This document shows, in pieces, positions 33,247 to 42,897 of a DNA stretch of 64,000 nt. Under the pieces are notes generated by a model. The model was not told where the DNA came from. It made no database searches and saw only the letters and a program-made list of their open reading frames with translations. How positions within the stretch are numbered: the stretch's first letter is position 1; each line of letters begins with the position of its first letter. The stretch lies in the NCBI RefSeq assembly GCF_018919065.1, contig NZ_JAHLQG010000034.1, forward strand, positions 62,001 through 126,000. The letters run 5' to 3'. The position numbers and the translations under genes are program-made. Source of the DNA: Blautia sp. MSJ-9 (GTDB lineage Bacteria > Bacillota > Clostridia > Lachnospirales > Lachnospiraceae).

Positions 33247-33852
33247 CTAGTTTCCTCCTTTCTCATACTGGAATGCACATAAGCCGGCGTTGACACCGTT
33301 TGTCATGGCATTCGTTGTGATTGTGGCACCACTTAACGCATCGATCTGATTGTCTGCTGTGGCACCGGTTTTTGTATATTCAAATTTATCTACTTTCTTA
33401 TCTTTGAACTGATCCTTAAATGCATCTGTGTTTGCTCTCATACCAAGACCTGCGGTCTCACCGATGGAAAGAATGGAAATTCCGTTCAAAGTTCCATCAT
33501 CCATGATTCCCATTGCAAACTGGATATCTCCGCCGTAACCTTCGGAAGTGGTTACTGTAAATGCATATCCCAGTTCATTGCCGGAAGCATCTTTTGCAAG
33601 CATGGTCTCATCAATAGACTGCGCTGCATATCCGTTTTCGTCCAGATAAGACTGCAGTGCGTCTGCATCTACATCTACAACATCAAAGCTGTCAGCATCT
33701 GCAAAAACAGCTTTATAAGCGTCCTGTTTTGCCTGTGCTTCCTGCTTTGCGATCGGGTCAGCTGTAATATCCTGGACTACGCCAAGGGCAAGTCCTGCTA
33801 CCAGTGTGATCACTGTAATAGCGATCGTATCTTTGATAATTCTGTTACTCAT
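33247..33852 (-). CDS. rnfG: Rnf complex subunit RnfG (covalent FMN)
   Basis: 201 aa. One N-terminal helix, then the FMN-binding domain with the flavinylation site SGATITTNAM near residue 177 (Thr ester-linked to FMN). The protein faces outward and carries electrons within the complex. Helices and length match clostridial RnfG. ATGA overlap with rnfD at the start. Confidence 0.93.
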   Translation of the reverse strand: MSNRIIKDTIAITVITLVAGLALGVVQDITADPIAKQEAQAKQDAYKAVFADADSFDVVDVDADALQSYLDENGYAAQSIDETMLAKDASGNELGYAFTVTTSEGYGGDIQFAMGIMDDGTLNGISILSIGETAGLGMRANTDAFKDQFKDKKVDKFEYTKTGATADNQIDALSGATITTNAMTNGVNAGLCAFQYEKGGN

Positions 33853-34826
33853 GCTTTTTTGCCCCCTTTCCCAAATGCCGGGTGACGAGTCACACGTTCG
33901 ATCATTGGAACTAACAGGTTGCAGAAAATAATCGCATAGGATACACCCTCTGCAGAACCGCCGAAGAGACGGAAGATTGCAGTCAGTACACCAAGACAGA
34001 CACCGTATACATACTGTCCTCTAGGTGTGATCGGTGTTGTGACATAGTCTGTAGCCATGAACCATGCACCAAGCATAAGACCGCCGCCGAAGATATGGCT
34101 GAACAGATAGTTCACATCAAATCCCTTGCCTGTTCCAAGCATGTAAAGGATTACAAATACTGCAAAAGATCCGATATAAGTAAGCGGGATCTTAAGATCG
34201 ATGACTTTATAAACCAGAAGGATTGCTGCACCGATGAGGATCGCAATTGCTGAAGTCTCACCAATTGTACCCTGAATATCACCGATAAACATATGTAATA
34301 CGGATACAGAACCATCTGTAAATCCATTCTGTTTCAGAGCTGCCAGAGGAGTTGCACCGGAAACAGTATCTACTACGCCTCTGAAGTTGTCACTTACTGC
34401 GAAATCTGTCATCTTTCCCGCAAAAGAGATCATCAGGAAACATCTTCCTGCAAGTGCCGGGTTCATGAAGTTCTGTCCCAGACCACCGAAGAGCTGTTTT
34501 ACAACGATAATCGCGAATGCACTACCAAGTACAGGCATCCAGAGCGGAATGGATGCAGGCATATTTAATGCAAGTAATAAACCTGTAACAACTGCACTGA
34601 AGTCTGTAATCGTGTTCTTCTTGTGCATCAGTTTATCATAGATCCACTCAAAGAATACACTGGAAGCAACGGTAATTACTACTACCAGTAAGGCGCGAAC
34701 GCCAAAATTATAAATTCCAAACAGTGTGGTCGGCAGAAGCGCCAGTACCACAAGCTGCATGATTTTGCTTGTTGTCATCTTATCCCGGACATGGGGATTG
34801 GATGATACATGTAACATCTGATCCAT
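33849..34826 (-). CDS. rnfD: Rnf complex subunit RnfD (covalent FMN)
   Basis: 325 aa polytopic membrane protein of the NqrB/RnfD family. It includes GGLGQNFMNPALAGRCFL and DTVSGATPLAALK (SGAT flavinylation motif near residue 158), plus GAWFMATDYVTTPITPRGQ. It is part of the ion-translocating path driven by ferredoxin oxidation. Overlaps rnfG by four bases. Confidence 0.95.
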   Translation of the reverse strand: MDQMLHVSSNPHVRDKMTTSKIMQLVVLALLPTTLFGIYNFGVRALLVVVITVASSVFFEWIYDKLMHKKNTITDFSAVVTGLLLALNMPASIPLWMPVLGSAFAIIVVKQLFGGLGQNFMNPALAGRCFLMISFAGKMTDFAVSDNFRGVVDTVSGATPLAALKQNGFTDGSVSVLHMFIGDIQGTIGETSAIAILIGAAILLVYKVIDLKIPLTYIGSFAVFVILYMLGTGKGFDVNYLFSHIFGGGLMLGAWFMATDYVTTPITPRGQYVYGVCLGVLTAIFRLFGGSAEGVSYAIIFCNLLVPMIERVTRHPAFGKGGKKA

Positions 34827-34841
34827 TATGATGTCCCCCTT

Positions 34842-36158
34842 TTACTTTTTCTTACGGCTTGCCAGAACCATCTTACGCATAGATTTGATCATCTGGGTCA
34901 ACGGACGCTTCGCCGGGCAGATATAACTGCAGCAGCCGCATTCGCAGCACTCCATACCATCAAATTTCTGGAAGCTCTCCATGTCACCATGTTCTGCAAA
35001 TGTTGCAAGTCTTGCAGGAATGACATGGCCGGGACAGACTCCTACGCATCTGCCACAGTTAATACATGCAGTCTGTTCTGCATCTGCCACATCGTCCTTT
35101 TCCAGACAGAGACAGGCAGAACTTGTCTTGATACATGGTACATGAGTATCGTACATAGCGAATCCCATCATAGGACCACCGGAAATTACTTTTGATACAT
35201 TGTCTGTCAGTCCGCCGGCAGCCTCGATCAGCTCTGCCATATCTGTTCCAGAAAGAACTTCAAAGTTCTGCGGATTCTTAATCCCCTGTCCTGTTACTGT
35301 TACAATACGATCCATAACAGGTTTTCCAAGGATAACTGCTTCATAAACAGCGATTACGGTATCTACGTTGTCAACAACACATCCTGCATCTGCCGGAAGC
35401 ATAGTTGAATTGATTTCTCTGTCTGTGACAGCTTTGATCAGGAAGCGCTCACCACCCTGTGGGTACTTGGTCATCAGCTCTGCAACTTCGATACGCGGGA
35501 TATCTTTTACCATTTCTTTCAACTTTGCAATACAGTCGGGCTTGTTATCCTCAATACAGATATAACCCTTTGCATTGTCAAAAAGCTTCAGCATAACTCT
35601 TAAGCCCTCGATCAGCTTCTCAGAGTCATCCAGCATTCTTCTGTAATCGCTGGTAAGATACGGTTCACACTCAGCACCGTTTACAAGAATATGATCGATC
35701 TTGTCTGGTTCCTTCGGAGCAAGTTTTACCTGTGTCGGGAATCCGGCACCGCCCATTCCCACAACTCCGCCTTCTTTAATTCTTGCCAGGATCTCTTCCT
35801 TTGAAAGATCCTCCAGTCGTGCAGGAGTAAATTCCACACTTTCATACTGCTGGTCATTCTCAATGATAATAGAATTAACCGTGGATCCTGTTGCTGTCAG
35901 TCTCGGTTCGATTCCCTTTACTGTACCGGAAACAGATGCATGGATCGGTGATGAGACAAAGCCTGCAGCGTCCGCAATCTTCTGTCCTGCAAGCACGTGG
36001 TCTCCTTTCTGAACTACCGGTGCTGCCGGTGCGCCGATATGCTGTGAAAGAGGATATACCATATCTCCCTTAGGCAGATATTTCGTTACCGGATTGTTCT
36101 TGGATAATTCTTTTCCGTCATAAGGATGAACACCACCCTTAAAGGTTAAAATTCCCAT
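34842..36158 (-). CDS. rnfC: Rnf complex subunit RnfC (NADH-binding)
   Basis: 438 aa. N-terminal barrel-sandwich part (KGDHVLAGQKIADAAGFVSS), NADH/FMN-binding region (GMGGAGFPTQVKLAP, NGAECEPYLTSDYR) and two 4Fe-4S sites near the C-terminus (CINCGRCVGVCPGHVIP and CECGCCSYICPAKRPL). First gene of the rnf operon; strong ribosome binding site AGGAGGG. It performs NAD+ reduction on the cytoplasmic side. Confidence 0.96.
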   Translation of the reverse strand: MGILTFKGGVHPYDGKELSKNNPVTKYLPKGDMVYPLSQHIGAPAAPVVQKGDHVLAGQKIADAAGFVSSPIHASVSGTVKGIEPRLTATGSTVNSIIIENDQQYESVEFTPARLEDLSKEEILARIKEGGVVGMGGAGFPTQVKLAPKEPDKIDHILVNGAECEPYLTSDYRRMLDDSEKLIEGLRVMLKLFDNAKGYICIEDNKPDCIAKLKEMVKDIPRIEVAELMTKYPQGGERFLIKAVTDREINSTMLPADAGCVVDNVDTVIAVYEAVILGKPVMDRIVTVTGQGIKNPQNFEVLSGTDMAELIEAAGGLTDNVSKVISGGPMMGFAMYDTHVPCIKTSSACLCLEKDDVADAEQTACINCGRCVGVCPGHVIPARLATFAEHGDMESFQKFDGMECCECGCCSYICPAKRPLTQMIKSMRKMVLASRKKK

Positions 36159-36204
36159 TTTGTTCCCTCCTTTTTATATTAAGCATCTCAAGAGTATTTT
36201 TATC

Positions 36205-36232
36205 GTTACTGTTCTTTTGTACGTTCAGTAAC
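36205..36232. repeat. Short remnant of the GTTACTG inverted-repeat element in the rnf leader
   Basis: GTTACTGTTC ... CAGTAAC within 28 bases, upstream of rnfC. No target duplication visible. Confidence 0.45.
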
Positions 36233-36328
36233 ATGATTTTGTTTTCCATCTCTTTTTGATTGGCTTTTTTCGTAAATCGTTTTATATCCAGATCTTTTGT
36301 CTTTATTTAAGTAGCGATCTTTGATATC

Positions 36329-37192
36329 TTATTTTTCTTTTCTGTTTCTGATATTCTTCAGATTATGTAATTTGTATCCACGGTTCAGGTTTGGATACGC
36401 TTTTACGAAACGCTGCATATTGTGACCAACCTTTGCTGCCATAGCTTCTTTCTTCTTCTGAAGTTCTGCACTGATCTCAGCTACAGCTGCAGCACGTTTC
36501 TGCTCCATCTCTTTCAGCACTTCCACATCTCCCAGACGTTCTTTTACGCTCTCAAGAGTAGCCTCTTTGGCAAATCCAACACCTGCGATCTTCTCGTGCA
36601 TCTTGACAAGCATTTCGTCCTTTGCCTGCTCCATAGCTGCCTCGATGACCGGCAGTTTCTCCTGAATACGGAAAGCTGCTGCTGCTGAGAAACCGAAGTC
36701 CACAACATAGGCAATTCCTATCACACATACTCCAATCTCCCCAACGAAAACCGGATACAGTGCAACGATATACTCCACAATCGGGTGAAGTACCTTAAAC
36801 AGAAGAACTGTGAAGAAACCCCATCCAAGAGAAGCTCCCAGACAGATACGACCCTGAAAATTGAATTTGTTCTCACTGTAATCCCACCAGGACGTATGGA
36901 AGATTGTTTCCATCAATACTGCAGTTACATATTCCAGTGCAGTTGCCACAACAACACCGCCAACATACAGCCATAACACATTCCCGCTGACCGGTCTCAG
37001 AATTACATAGACAGATACTGCCCCACATCCATATATCGTACACAACGGTCCGTTAATAAAGCCACGGTTTACATATTTCCCGCTCTTTACAGACACATAA
37101 CAGGTCTCCCACACCCAGCCAAAGAAACTGTATATGATGAACCAATTAATGAGGTGATAAAAATCAATCCCCAAAATAGATAAATCCCACAT
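36329..37192 (-). CDS. Putative ABC transporter permease-like membrane protein (PF06541 type)
   Basis: 287 aa. Five or so helices: INWFIIYSFFGWVWETCYVS, GFINGPLCTIYGCGAVSVY, YVTAVLMETIFHTSWWDYS, GRICLGASLGWGFFTVLLF. These are conserved in the CmpB/PF06541 family, common in Lachnospiraceae and of unknown job; no ATPase partner is adjacent, so the transporter label is weak. Residues 190-287 form a cytoplasmic helical tail with coiled-coil character (EQAKDEMLVKMHEKIAG, EMEQKRAAAVAEISAEL) and a basic end. Its gene is separate from rnf by about 170 bases. Confidence 0.75.
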   Translation of the reverse strand: MWDLSILGIDFYHLINWFIIYSFFGWVWETCYVSVKSGKYVNRGFINGPLCTIYGCGAVSVYVILRPVSGNVLWLYVGGVVVATALEYVTAVLMETIFHTSWWDYSENKFNFQGRICLGASLGWGFFTVLLFKVLHPIVEYIVALYPVFVGEIGVCVIGIAYVVDFGFSAAAAFRIQEKLPVIEAAMEQAKDEMLVKMHEKIAGVGFAKEATLESVKERLGDVEVLKEMEQKRAAAVAEISAELQKKKEAMAAKVGHNMQRFVKAYPNLNRGYKLHNLKNIRNRKEK

Positions 37193-37327
37193 GCTTTTTC
37201 TTCCTTTTTTTGTATAATTTTTTCAATTACAGTTATACTATAAACCATTTTCAGAAAAAAAGCACTACCCAAATTTTAATTTTTTGTGTATAATTAAATA
37301 CAATTTAGGAAAGGAAAAAACATTAAC

Positions 37328-38347
37328 ATGATTGTTAAAAAAATGCCCATTTTACAAGGGTTTCCGGACTTTGAGACTGTTAAATTTTTCACCGGAAAAT
37401 ACTTCCAAAAATACAATTTTTCACCTGTTTTTTATGACATAGAAACCACCGGATTGTCCCGAAAATCCACATTTTTGTACCTTATCGGAGCTGTTGGAAT
37501 TGAAGATGAAACTTGGTATTTTTACCAGTGGATGGCGGAAAATGATAAGGAAGAAGAGACAATTCTGAGAATTTTTTCACAATTTCTGGAGCAGTATGAT
37601 TTGTTAATTTCTTACAATGGAGAACGGTTTGATCAGCCTTATCTGGAAGCGAGATACGAAAAATATGGTCTGCCATCTCCGTTTGAGGGAAAAACTTCTC
37701 TCGATCTGTATCTGACATTGAAACCTTTGAAGACACTTTTGAAACTTCCGGCCATGAAACAGCCATGCCTGGAGGAATTTCTTGGAATTAAAGACAGGAT
37801 TTATGACAATGGTAAAGAATGTATTCAGCTTTATAAAGATTTTATGAAGAAAAGAGACTCTCTTATGGCTGAGGAGATCTTGGGACATAACTTGGAGGAT
37901 GTGCTGGGACTGGGAAGGATTTTTGAAATGCTTGGGTATCTTTGCATTTATGATTCGGAGTATGAAGTTACATATGCGGAAGCAGATGAAGAAAATGTTA
38001 TTTTTGTACTAAAACTCTTCTTCTCTCTTCCGGCTGAGTTTTCTAACGGAAATGGAACTTTTTATATTACAGGAAAAGATAAAGAAGTGAAGCTCATTGT
38101 CCAGACAGAACAAGGACGGCTGAAACAGCATTATAAGAATTATAAAGACTATTACTATCTGCCAGATGAAGATACCGTTATTCCGAAAGCACTTGGAAGC
38201 GGAATTGATAAGAAACACCGCAAAGCAGCCACAAAAGATACCTGTTATACATGGTTCAATTGTACAGAACAGTTTCTGCAAAATCTGCAAATACAAAAAC
38301 AGTATCTGGAACATACTCTTCCGTATCTTTTAGCGCATTTAAAATGA
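37328..38347 (+). CDS. YprB-like RNase H-fold exonuclease domain protein
   Basis: 339 aa. Exonuclease-type acidic residues are in place: FYDIETTGL (Asp-Glu, near residue 37), ISYNGERFDQPYLEAR (Asp), and HNLEDVLGLGRI (Asp), matching the ribonuclease H-like YprB_RNaseH_like domain at residues about 30-200. The C-terminal third (residues 210-339) has no recognised motif, though YprB proteins usually carry TPR-like helices there. The cellular target is unknown. Divergent from the PF06541 gene; ends at a strong terminator. Confidence 0.85.
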   Translation: MIVKKMPILQGFPDFETVKFFTGKYFQKYNFSPVFYDIETTGLSRKSTFLYLIGAVGIEDETWYFYQWMAENDKEEETILRIFSQFLEQYDLLISYNGERFDQPYLEARYEKYGLPSPFEGKTSLDLYLTLKPLKTLLKLPAMKQPCLEEFLGIKDRIYDNGKECIQLYKDFMKKRDSLMAEEILGHNLEDVLGLGRIFEMLGYLCIYDSEYEVTYAEADEENVIFVLKLFFSLPAEFSNGNGTFYITGKDKEVKLIVQTEQGRLKQHYKNYKDYYYLPDEDTVIPKALGSGIDKKHRKAATKDTCYTWFNCTEQFLQNLQIQKQYLEHTLPYLLAHLK

Positions 38348-38430
38348 TATAAATTCTCATTGATATTTTTTCTACAATAATATTAGTCAGACCGTTCTAT
38401 TACTTATTAGAAAAGTCAATTTTTTAATAT

Positions 38431-38474
38431 AAAAACACCGCTATTACAGCTCAAAGTTGTAAATAGCGGTATTT
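38431..38474. terminator. Bidirectional terminator between yprB-like gene and rpsA-like gene
   Basis: ACCGCTATTTACAACTTTG on the minus strand pairs with its partner: arms ACCGCTATT-AC and GT-AAATAGCGGT, flanked by AAAAA and a T-rich end. Confidence 0.75.
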
Positions 38475-38501
38475 ATTATCTCAAGAAATATTCTCTATGA
38501 A

Positions 38502-39578
38502 TTATTCTTCTGTGCTCTCTTCAACTGGTGCTTCGAGAGCTTTCATGCTCAGGCTGATCTTCTTGTCTTCACCGTTGAAGTCAACAACCTTAGCTTCGAT
38601 TTCCTGTCCGATTGACAGTACGTCTGATGGTTTTGCAACATGCTCTCTGGAAATCTGAGATACATGAAGAAGTGCATCTACGCCAGGTGCGAGTTCTACG
38701 AATGCACCGAAGTCTGTCATACGTGCAACTTTACCTTTTACTACGTTTCCTACAGCGAAGTCCTCAGCTGCTGTGAGCCATGGATTCTCTTCCGGGAATT
38801 TAAGGGAAAGTGCGATCTTATCTCCTTTGATCTCTTTGATAAGAACTTTTACAGTGTCACCAACGTTGAATACTTTCTTCGGATTCTCTACTCTGCCCCA
38901 GGACATTTCGGAGATGTGAAGAAGTCCGTCAGCTCCGCCGAGATCGATGAATGCACCGAAATCTGTAACGTTCTTAACAGTTCCTTCAACTGTATCGCCA
39001 ACATGGATTTTCTCCATTAATTCTTTCTGTTTTTCTGCTTTCTCAGCAAGAAGAAGCTGTTTACGGTTACCGATGATACGACGTCTTCTTGGGTTGAATT
39101 CTGTGATCACGAATTCGATTTCCTGATCTGCATATTTAGAAAGGTCTTTCTCATATGTGTCGGAAACGAGGCTTGCAGGAATAAATACTCTTGCTTCGTC
39201 TACGTTTACGCAAAGTCCGCCATCAAGTACCTGAGATACAGTAGCTTTTAATACTTCCTGATTCTCAAATGCTTCTTCAAGACGTTTGTTACCTTTCTCT
39301 GCTGCCAGTCTCTTATAAGTAAGAGTAACCTGACCTTCTCCATCATTTACTTTGAGAACTTTTGCTTCCATTGTGTCGCCAACGTGAACAGCATCTGTGA
39401 GTACAAGGCTTGCATCGTTAGAGTATTCGTTCTTTGTGATAATACCGTCTGCTTTATAACCGATATTCAGAATAATCTCATCTTCTTTTACATCGATGAC
39501 AGTACCCTGTACAATCTCTCCATTTCTGATAGTTTTTACGGAATCTTCCAGCATCTGTTCAAAACTTAATTCTGACAT
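38502..39578 (-). CDS. rpsA: 30S ribosomal protein S1-like, four S1 domains
   Basis: 358 aa from ATG at 39578; GGAGG is nine bases upstream. Four S1 RNA-binding repeats: GEIVQGTVIDVKEDEIILNI, KATVSQVLDGGLCVNV, VGDTVEGTVKNVTDFGAFID and VKGKVARMTDFGAFVELAPG. The last two are the most canonical. Shorter than proteobacterial S1 (six repeats) but normal for Firmicutes. Binds mRNA during translation initiation or acts more generally on RNA. The start lies 20 bases inside ispH, its usual fusion or operon partner in clostridia. Confidence 0.92.
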   Translation of the reverse strand: MSELSFEQMLEDSVKTIRNGEIVQGTVIDVKEDEIILNIGYKADGIITKNEYSNDASLVLTDAVHVGDTMEAKVLKVNDGEGQVTLTYKRLAAEKGNKRLEEAFENQEVLKATVSQVLDGGLCVNVDEARVFIPASLVSDTYEKDLSKYADQEIEFVITEFNPRRRRIIGNRKQLLLAEKAEKQKELMEKIHVGDTVEGTVKNVTDFGAFIDLGGADGLLHISEMSWGRVENPKKVFNVGDTVKVLIKEIKGDKIALSLKFPEENPWLTAAEDFAVGNVVKGKVARMTDFGAFVELAPGVDALLHVSQISREHVAKPSDVLSIGQEIEAKVVDFNGEDKKISLSMKALEAPVEESTEE

Positions 39579-40437
39579 GTTCTTGAACCTCCTCAATAAT
39601 TTTCTTTGGGGTGGAAGCCCCTGCTGTAATACCTACATAACTACTGCATTGGAACATTTCAGAATCCAAGTCTACAGGTGTTTGTATATAGTAAGTATTT
39701 CCACATTCCTTTTTGCATATTTCAAACAGCTTTTGAGTATTGGAACTATGGCGGCCGCCTACGACCAGCATAGTGTCTACCTCTCCGGCTATGTTTTTTG
39801 CTTCTTTCTGCCGTTCTTCGGTAGCATTACAAATAGTGTTTAAAATATTAAGAATATTTAAAACATTATTATCATACCTCTTTTTGCGGAGAATTTCAAC
39901 TAAATCTTTAAATTTGTTGTAATTAAATGTCGTCTGGGACACAATACTTATTTTTTTCCCTTTTGGAGGTACAAATGCGTCTGCTTCTTCCTGGTTTTTG
40001 ATCACTGTGTAGGGACCCTGACACCAGCCGCAGATGCCCTGGACTTCGGGGTGGTCTTTGTCGCCGATGATAATCACGTGTTTTCCAGCAATGCTTTCTT
40101 TCTCTACGATGCGGTGGATTTTCAGAACGAAGGGGCAGGTGACATCTACGTAGGAGATGTCTTTTTCCTTCAGTTTATCGTAGATCGGTTTCCCTACACC
40201 ATGAGAACGGATCACTACAATGCCGTTCTGCAGGTTTTCATCGGGTGCATCTAAGCTCTCTTCTGTGATGACGTGAACGCCTTTGGCTTCCAAATCTGAT
40301 ACTACCTCTTCGTTGTGGATGATCGGACCCAGCGTGAAGATCGGTTTCTGTTCTGTATCGATCAGTTCATAGACTTTGTCTACTGCGCGTTTGACGCCAA
40401 AGCAGAAGCCGGCCGTTTCTGCTACTTTTACTTTCAT
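39559..40437 (-). CDS. ispH: 4-hydroxy-3-methylbut-2-enyl diphosphate reductase
   Basis: 292 aa. Last enzyme of the MEP isoprenoid route, making IPP and DMAPP from HMBPP with an Fe-S cluster. Three cluster Cys are seen: AGFCFGVKRAV (Cys 12), VTCPFVLKIH (near residue 97) and ICNATEERQKEA (near residue 205). HSHGVGK-like IRSHGVGKP and VGGRHSSNTQKL substrate motifs are intact. The end overlaps the S1 gene by 20 bases. It follows cmk on the same strand. Confidence 0.96.
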   Translation of the reverse strand: MKVKVAETAGFCFGVKRAVDKVYELIDTEQKPIFTLGPIIHNEEVVSDLEAKGVHVITEESLDAPDENLQNGIVVIRSHGVGKPIYDKLKEKDISYVDVTCPFVLKIHRIVEKESIAGKHVIIIGDKDHPEVQGICGWCQGPYTVIKNQEEADAFVPPKGKKISIVSQTTFNYNKFKDLVEILRKKRYDNNVLNILNILNTICNATEERQKEAKNIAGEVDTMLVVGGRHSSNTQKLFEICKKECGNTYYIQTPVDLDSEMFQCSSYVGITAGASTPKKIIEEVQEHVRIKF

Positions 40438-40555
40438 AAATAATCCTTTCGCTCTGTACAGTTATACACATATCTATTTCTCGATAGTAATTTCTTTAGC
40501 AGGAAATAATAAATCATCAATATCAAAGAAATTGCATGGTTTTCAATATAAAATA

Positions 40556-41233
40556 CTATTTCTGTACTTTTTCCTTATATACATTAAGGATGGCATTTAC
40601 AACATCATCAATTCCCATTTCTGAGGAATCTACAAGTACTGCATCGTCTGCCTGTTTGAGAGGAGAAACTTCACGGTTCATATCGCGTTCATCGCGCTCG
40701 ATGATGTCCTTACGGATCTGGTCGAGGTTGAACATTTCTCCTTTCTGCTCGTATTCGAGGGCTCTTCTTCTGGCTCTGGTGTCGGCGCTGGCGGTGAGGT
40801 AAATCTTTACTTCAGCGTTCGGAAGGATGGTTGTTCCGATATCTCGTCCGTCCATAACTACATCGTTCTTCTCTGCCAGAGTTCTCTGGAGTTTCAGAAG
40901 ATGTGCTCTTACTTTTGCATTTGCGGAACTTTTGGATGCCATGTTTCCTACCTGTTCGGTGCGGAGCATGGAGTTGACGTTCTCGCCGTTGAGGATTACG
41001 ATCTGTTCTCCGTTTTTATATTCGATAGAGATGTCTGCGCCGGAACATGCGGCTTCGATCTCGTCCTGGCTGTCGCCGTTTACGCCATGGTTGAGGAGAT
41101 ATAAGGCCATTGCTCTGTACATGGCTCCTGTGTCTACATAGATAAATGATAATTCTTTCGCCACTTTTTTGGCGATAGTGCTCTTTCCTGCTCCTGCAGG
41201 TCCGTCGATGGCAATATTACATCCCATTTTCAC
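40556..41233 (-). CDS. cmk: Cytidylate kinase
   Basis: 225 aa. Phosphorylates CMP/dCMP with ATP. P-loop IDGPAGAGKSTIAKKVA at residue 6, YVDTGAMYRAMA, the CMP-binding DGRDIGTTILP near residue 125 and the lid RRRALEYEQKG. Full length. Precedes ispH-rpsA, the common cmk-ispH-rpsA order of clostridia. It has a good ribosome binding site (GGAGGAACC). Confidence 0.96.
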   Translation of the reverse strand: MKMGCNIAIDGPAGAGKSTIAKKVAKELSFIYVDTGAMYRAMALYLLNHGVNGDSQDEIEAACSGADISIEYKNGEQIVILNGENVNSMLRTEQVGNMASKSSANAKVRAHLLKLQRTLAEKNDVVMDGRDIGTTILPNAEVKIYLTASADTRARRRALEYEQKGEMFNLDQIRKDIIERDERDMNREVSPLKQADDAVLVDSSEMGIDDVVNAILNVYKEKVQK

Positions 41234-41388
41234 GGTTCCTCCTGTTTCTATTATTTAAACAGATTTCTCTGTCTTATTGCTTAATATTTATATTTAATCA
41301 AGCGGATAATGTATAGCCGAATCATATCATAGATATAATTTTCTTACAAGATACTGCCTTATCTGCTTACTTCTATAATAGTTTTACT

Positions 41389-41447
41389 GTTACTGGTTGC
41401 TGTCCATTAACACTCTATGTGGGCTAGTATCATGTGAACAGAGTAAC
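41389..41447. repeat. Decayed copy of the GTTACTG inverted-repeat element
   Basis: GTTACTGGTTGC ... GTGAACAGAGTAAC, 59 bp, between cmk and the HI0933 gene. The right end has a two-base insertion; no duplication. Confidence 0.5.
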
Positions 41448-41456
41448 GATCATCGA

Positions 41457-42809
41457 TTATTGTATCGCCTGCGCTGCCAGATATGCGGTTGACCAGGCAA
41501 TCTGTAAGTTATATCCACCTGTCACTGCATCCAGATCCAGCACTTCGCCTGCGAAGTAAAGACCTGAGATTTTCTTTGATTCCATGGTTCCAGGGTTAAT
41601 CTCTTTTACGGAAACGCCACCTTTGGTGATGATGGCTTCTTTGAACTCACCCATTCCTGTGATGGTAAACGGGAATGCCTTTATGAGGTCAATAAAGTGC
41701 TGGCGTTCTTCTCTGGAGATGTCATGGATTTTCTTATCTGCCGGGATTCCACCCAGCTCCAGCATAACTGGTGTCAAAGACGATGGGAAAAGTACGCCGA
41801 TGACGTTCTTGAACTGTTTGTTCTGTCCTGCTTCGAATTCACGCAGGATTCTGGCATCAAGCTGTTCTTTTGTAAGAGCCGGTTTGAGATCCAGATATGC
41901 GGACATTTCACCATTTGGAGCTTTTGCCAGTTTTGCGCCGATGTGAGCACTGGCAGACAGGATCATCGGACCTGTAACTCCGAAGTGAGTAAACATCATT
42001 TCACCGAAATCTTCATACAGTACTTTCTTGCCGTTCTTTATGGTAAGTCCCGTGTTCTTCAGAGAAAGACCCTGAAGTTTCGGGATATAGTCTTCTTTTG
42101 TCTTTAATGGAACCAGAGATGGGCTGATGTCTGTGACTTTCAGTCCCAGTTCCTTTGCAAAGCGGTATCCGTCTCCTGTGGAGCCTGTACTCTGATAGGA
42201 GAATCCACCGGTAGCCACGATGACTGCATCACCTTCCATGAAGGTACCATCTTCAAGAATTACTCCTGTAATCTTCTCTTTTTCTTTACCATCAGCCTTT
42301 TCTGCCTTATTTTTTAATTTAGCAGTTGCTACGTCTGTTGAGTTGTTTCCTGAATTACTTTCTGACTTATTCTCTGTTTCGCTGTCTGCTGCAGATTCTT
42401 TTACGATTTCTTTTACAGCTGTATGCAGATGAATCTTTGCTCCTGCTTTCTTCAGTTCCCGTTCCAGGGCACGGATGATATCTGAGGAATGGTCAGATTG
42501 TGGAAAAACACGGTTTCCTCTTTCTACTTTCAGAGGGACGCCTGCTTCTTCAAAGAAATTCATGACGTCCTGTGGACCAAATGAATAGAATCCACTGTAG
42601 AGGAACTTCGGGTTACTCATTACTGCCAGGAAAAGTTCTTCTGTGTCGCAGGCATTAGCTACGTTGCATCTGCCTTTTCCTGTGATGAATACTTTCTTAC
42701 CGAGTTTCTCGTTTTTTTCTAATATATGAACTTCATGATGGTTGCGGGCTGCGAAAACTCCCGCCATCATGCCGGCAGCTCCGCCGCCGATGATCAAAAC
42801 TTTACTCAT
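41457..42809 (-). CDS. HI0933/BaiN-family NAD(P)/FAD-dependent oxidoreductase
   Basis: 450 aa flavoprotein. N-terminal FAD-binding VLIIGGGAAGMMAGVFAAR, then EKNEKLGKKVFITGKGRCNV (family signature), VATGGFSYQSTGSTGDGYRFA in the second part, and the C-terminal GEVLDLDAVTGGYNLQIAW that closes the FAD site. The biochemical role of most HI0933 members is unknown; BaiN in Clostridium scindens was linked to bile acid reduction, which cannot be assumed here. A hydrophilic Glu/Ser/Asn/Lys-rich insert of about 40 residues (around 133-175) is not usual for the family. Confidence 0.88.
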   Translation of the reverse strand: MSKVLIIGGGAAGMMAGVFAARNHHEVHILEKNEKLGKKVFITGKGRCNVANACDTEELFLAVMSNPKFLYSGFYSFGPQDVMNFFEEAGVPLKVERGNRVFPQSDHSSDIIRALERELKKAGAKIHLHTAVKEIVKESAADSETENKSESNSGNNSTDVATAKLKNKAEKADGKEKEKITGVILEDGTFMEGDAVIVATGGFSYQSTGSTGDGYRFAKELGLKVTDISPSLVPLKTKEDYIPKLQGLSLKNTGLTIKNGKKVLYEDFGEMMFTHFGVTGPMILSASAHIGAKLAKAPNGEMSAYLDLKPALTKEQLDARILREFEAGQNKQFKNVIGVLFPSSLTPVMLELGGIPADKKIHDISREERQHFIDLIKAFPFTITGMGEFKEAIITKGGVSVKEINPGTMESKKISGLYFAGEVLDLDAVTGGYNLQIAWSTAYLAAQAIQ

Positions 42810-42848
42810 GGAATGTCCTCCTAATATTACATTCCTCTATAATAACGC

Positions 42849-42876
42849 AAAGGAGCCTGCCTGCGCAAGCTCCTTT
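42849..42876 (-). terminator. Terminator of the mmdA-oadA cluster
   Basis: AAGGAGC ... GCTCCTT stem, 22 bases after the oadA stop; T tract is stronger on the plus side than on the minus side. Confidence 0.55.
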
Positions 42877-42897
42877 TTCTCGTTTGGACATATTTAA

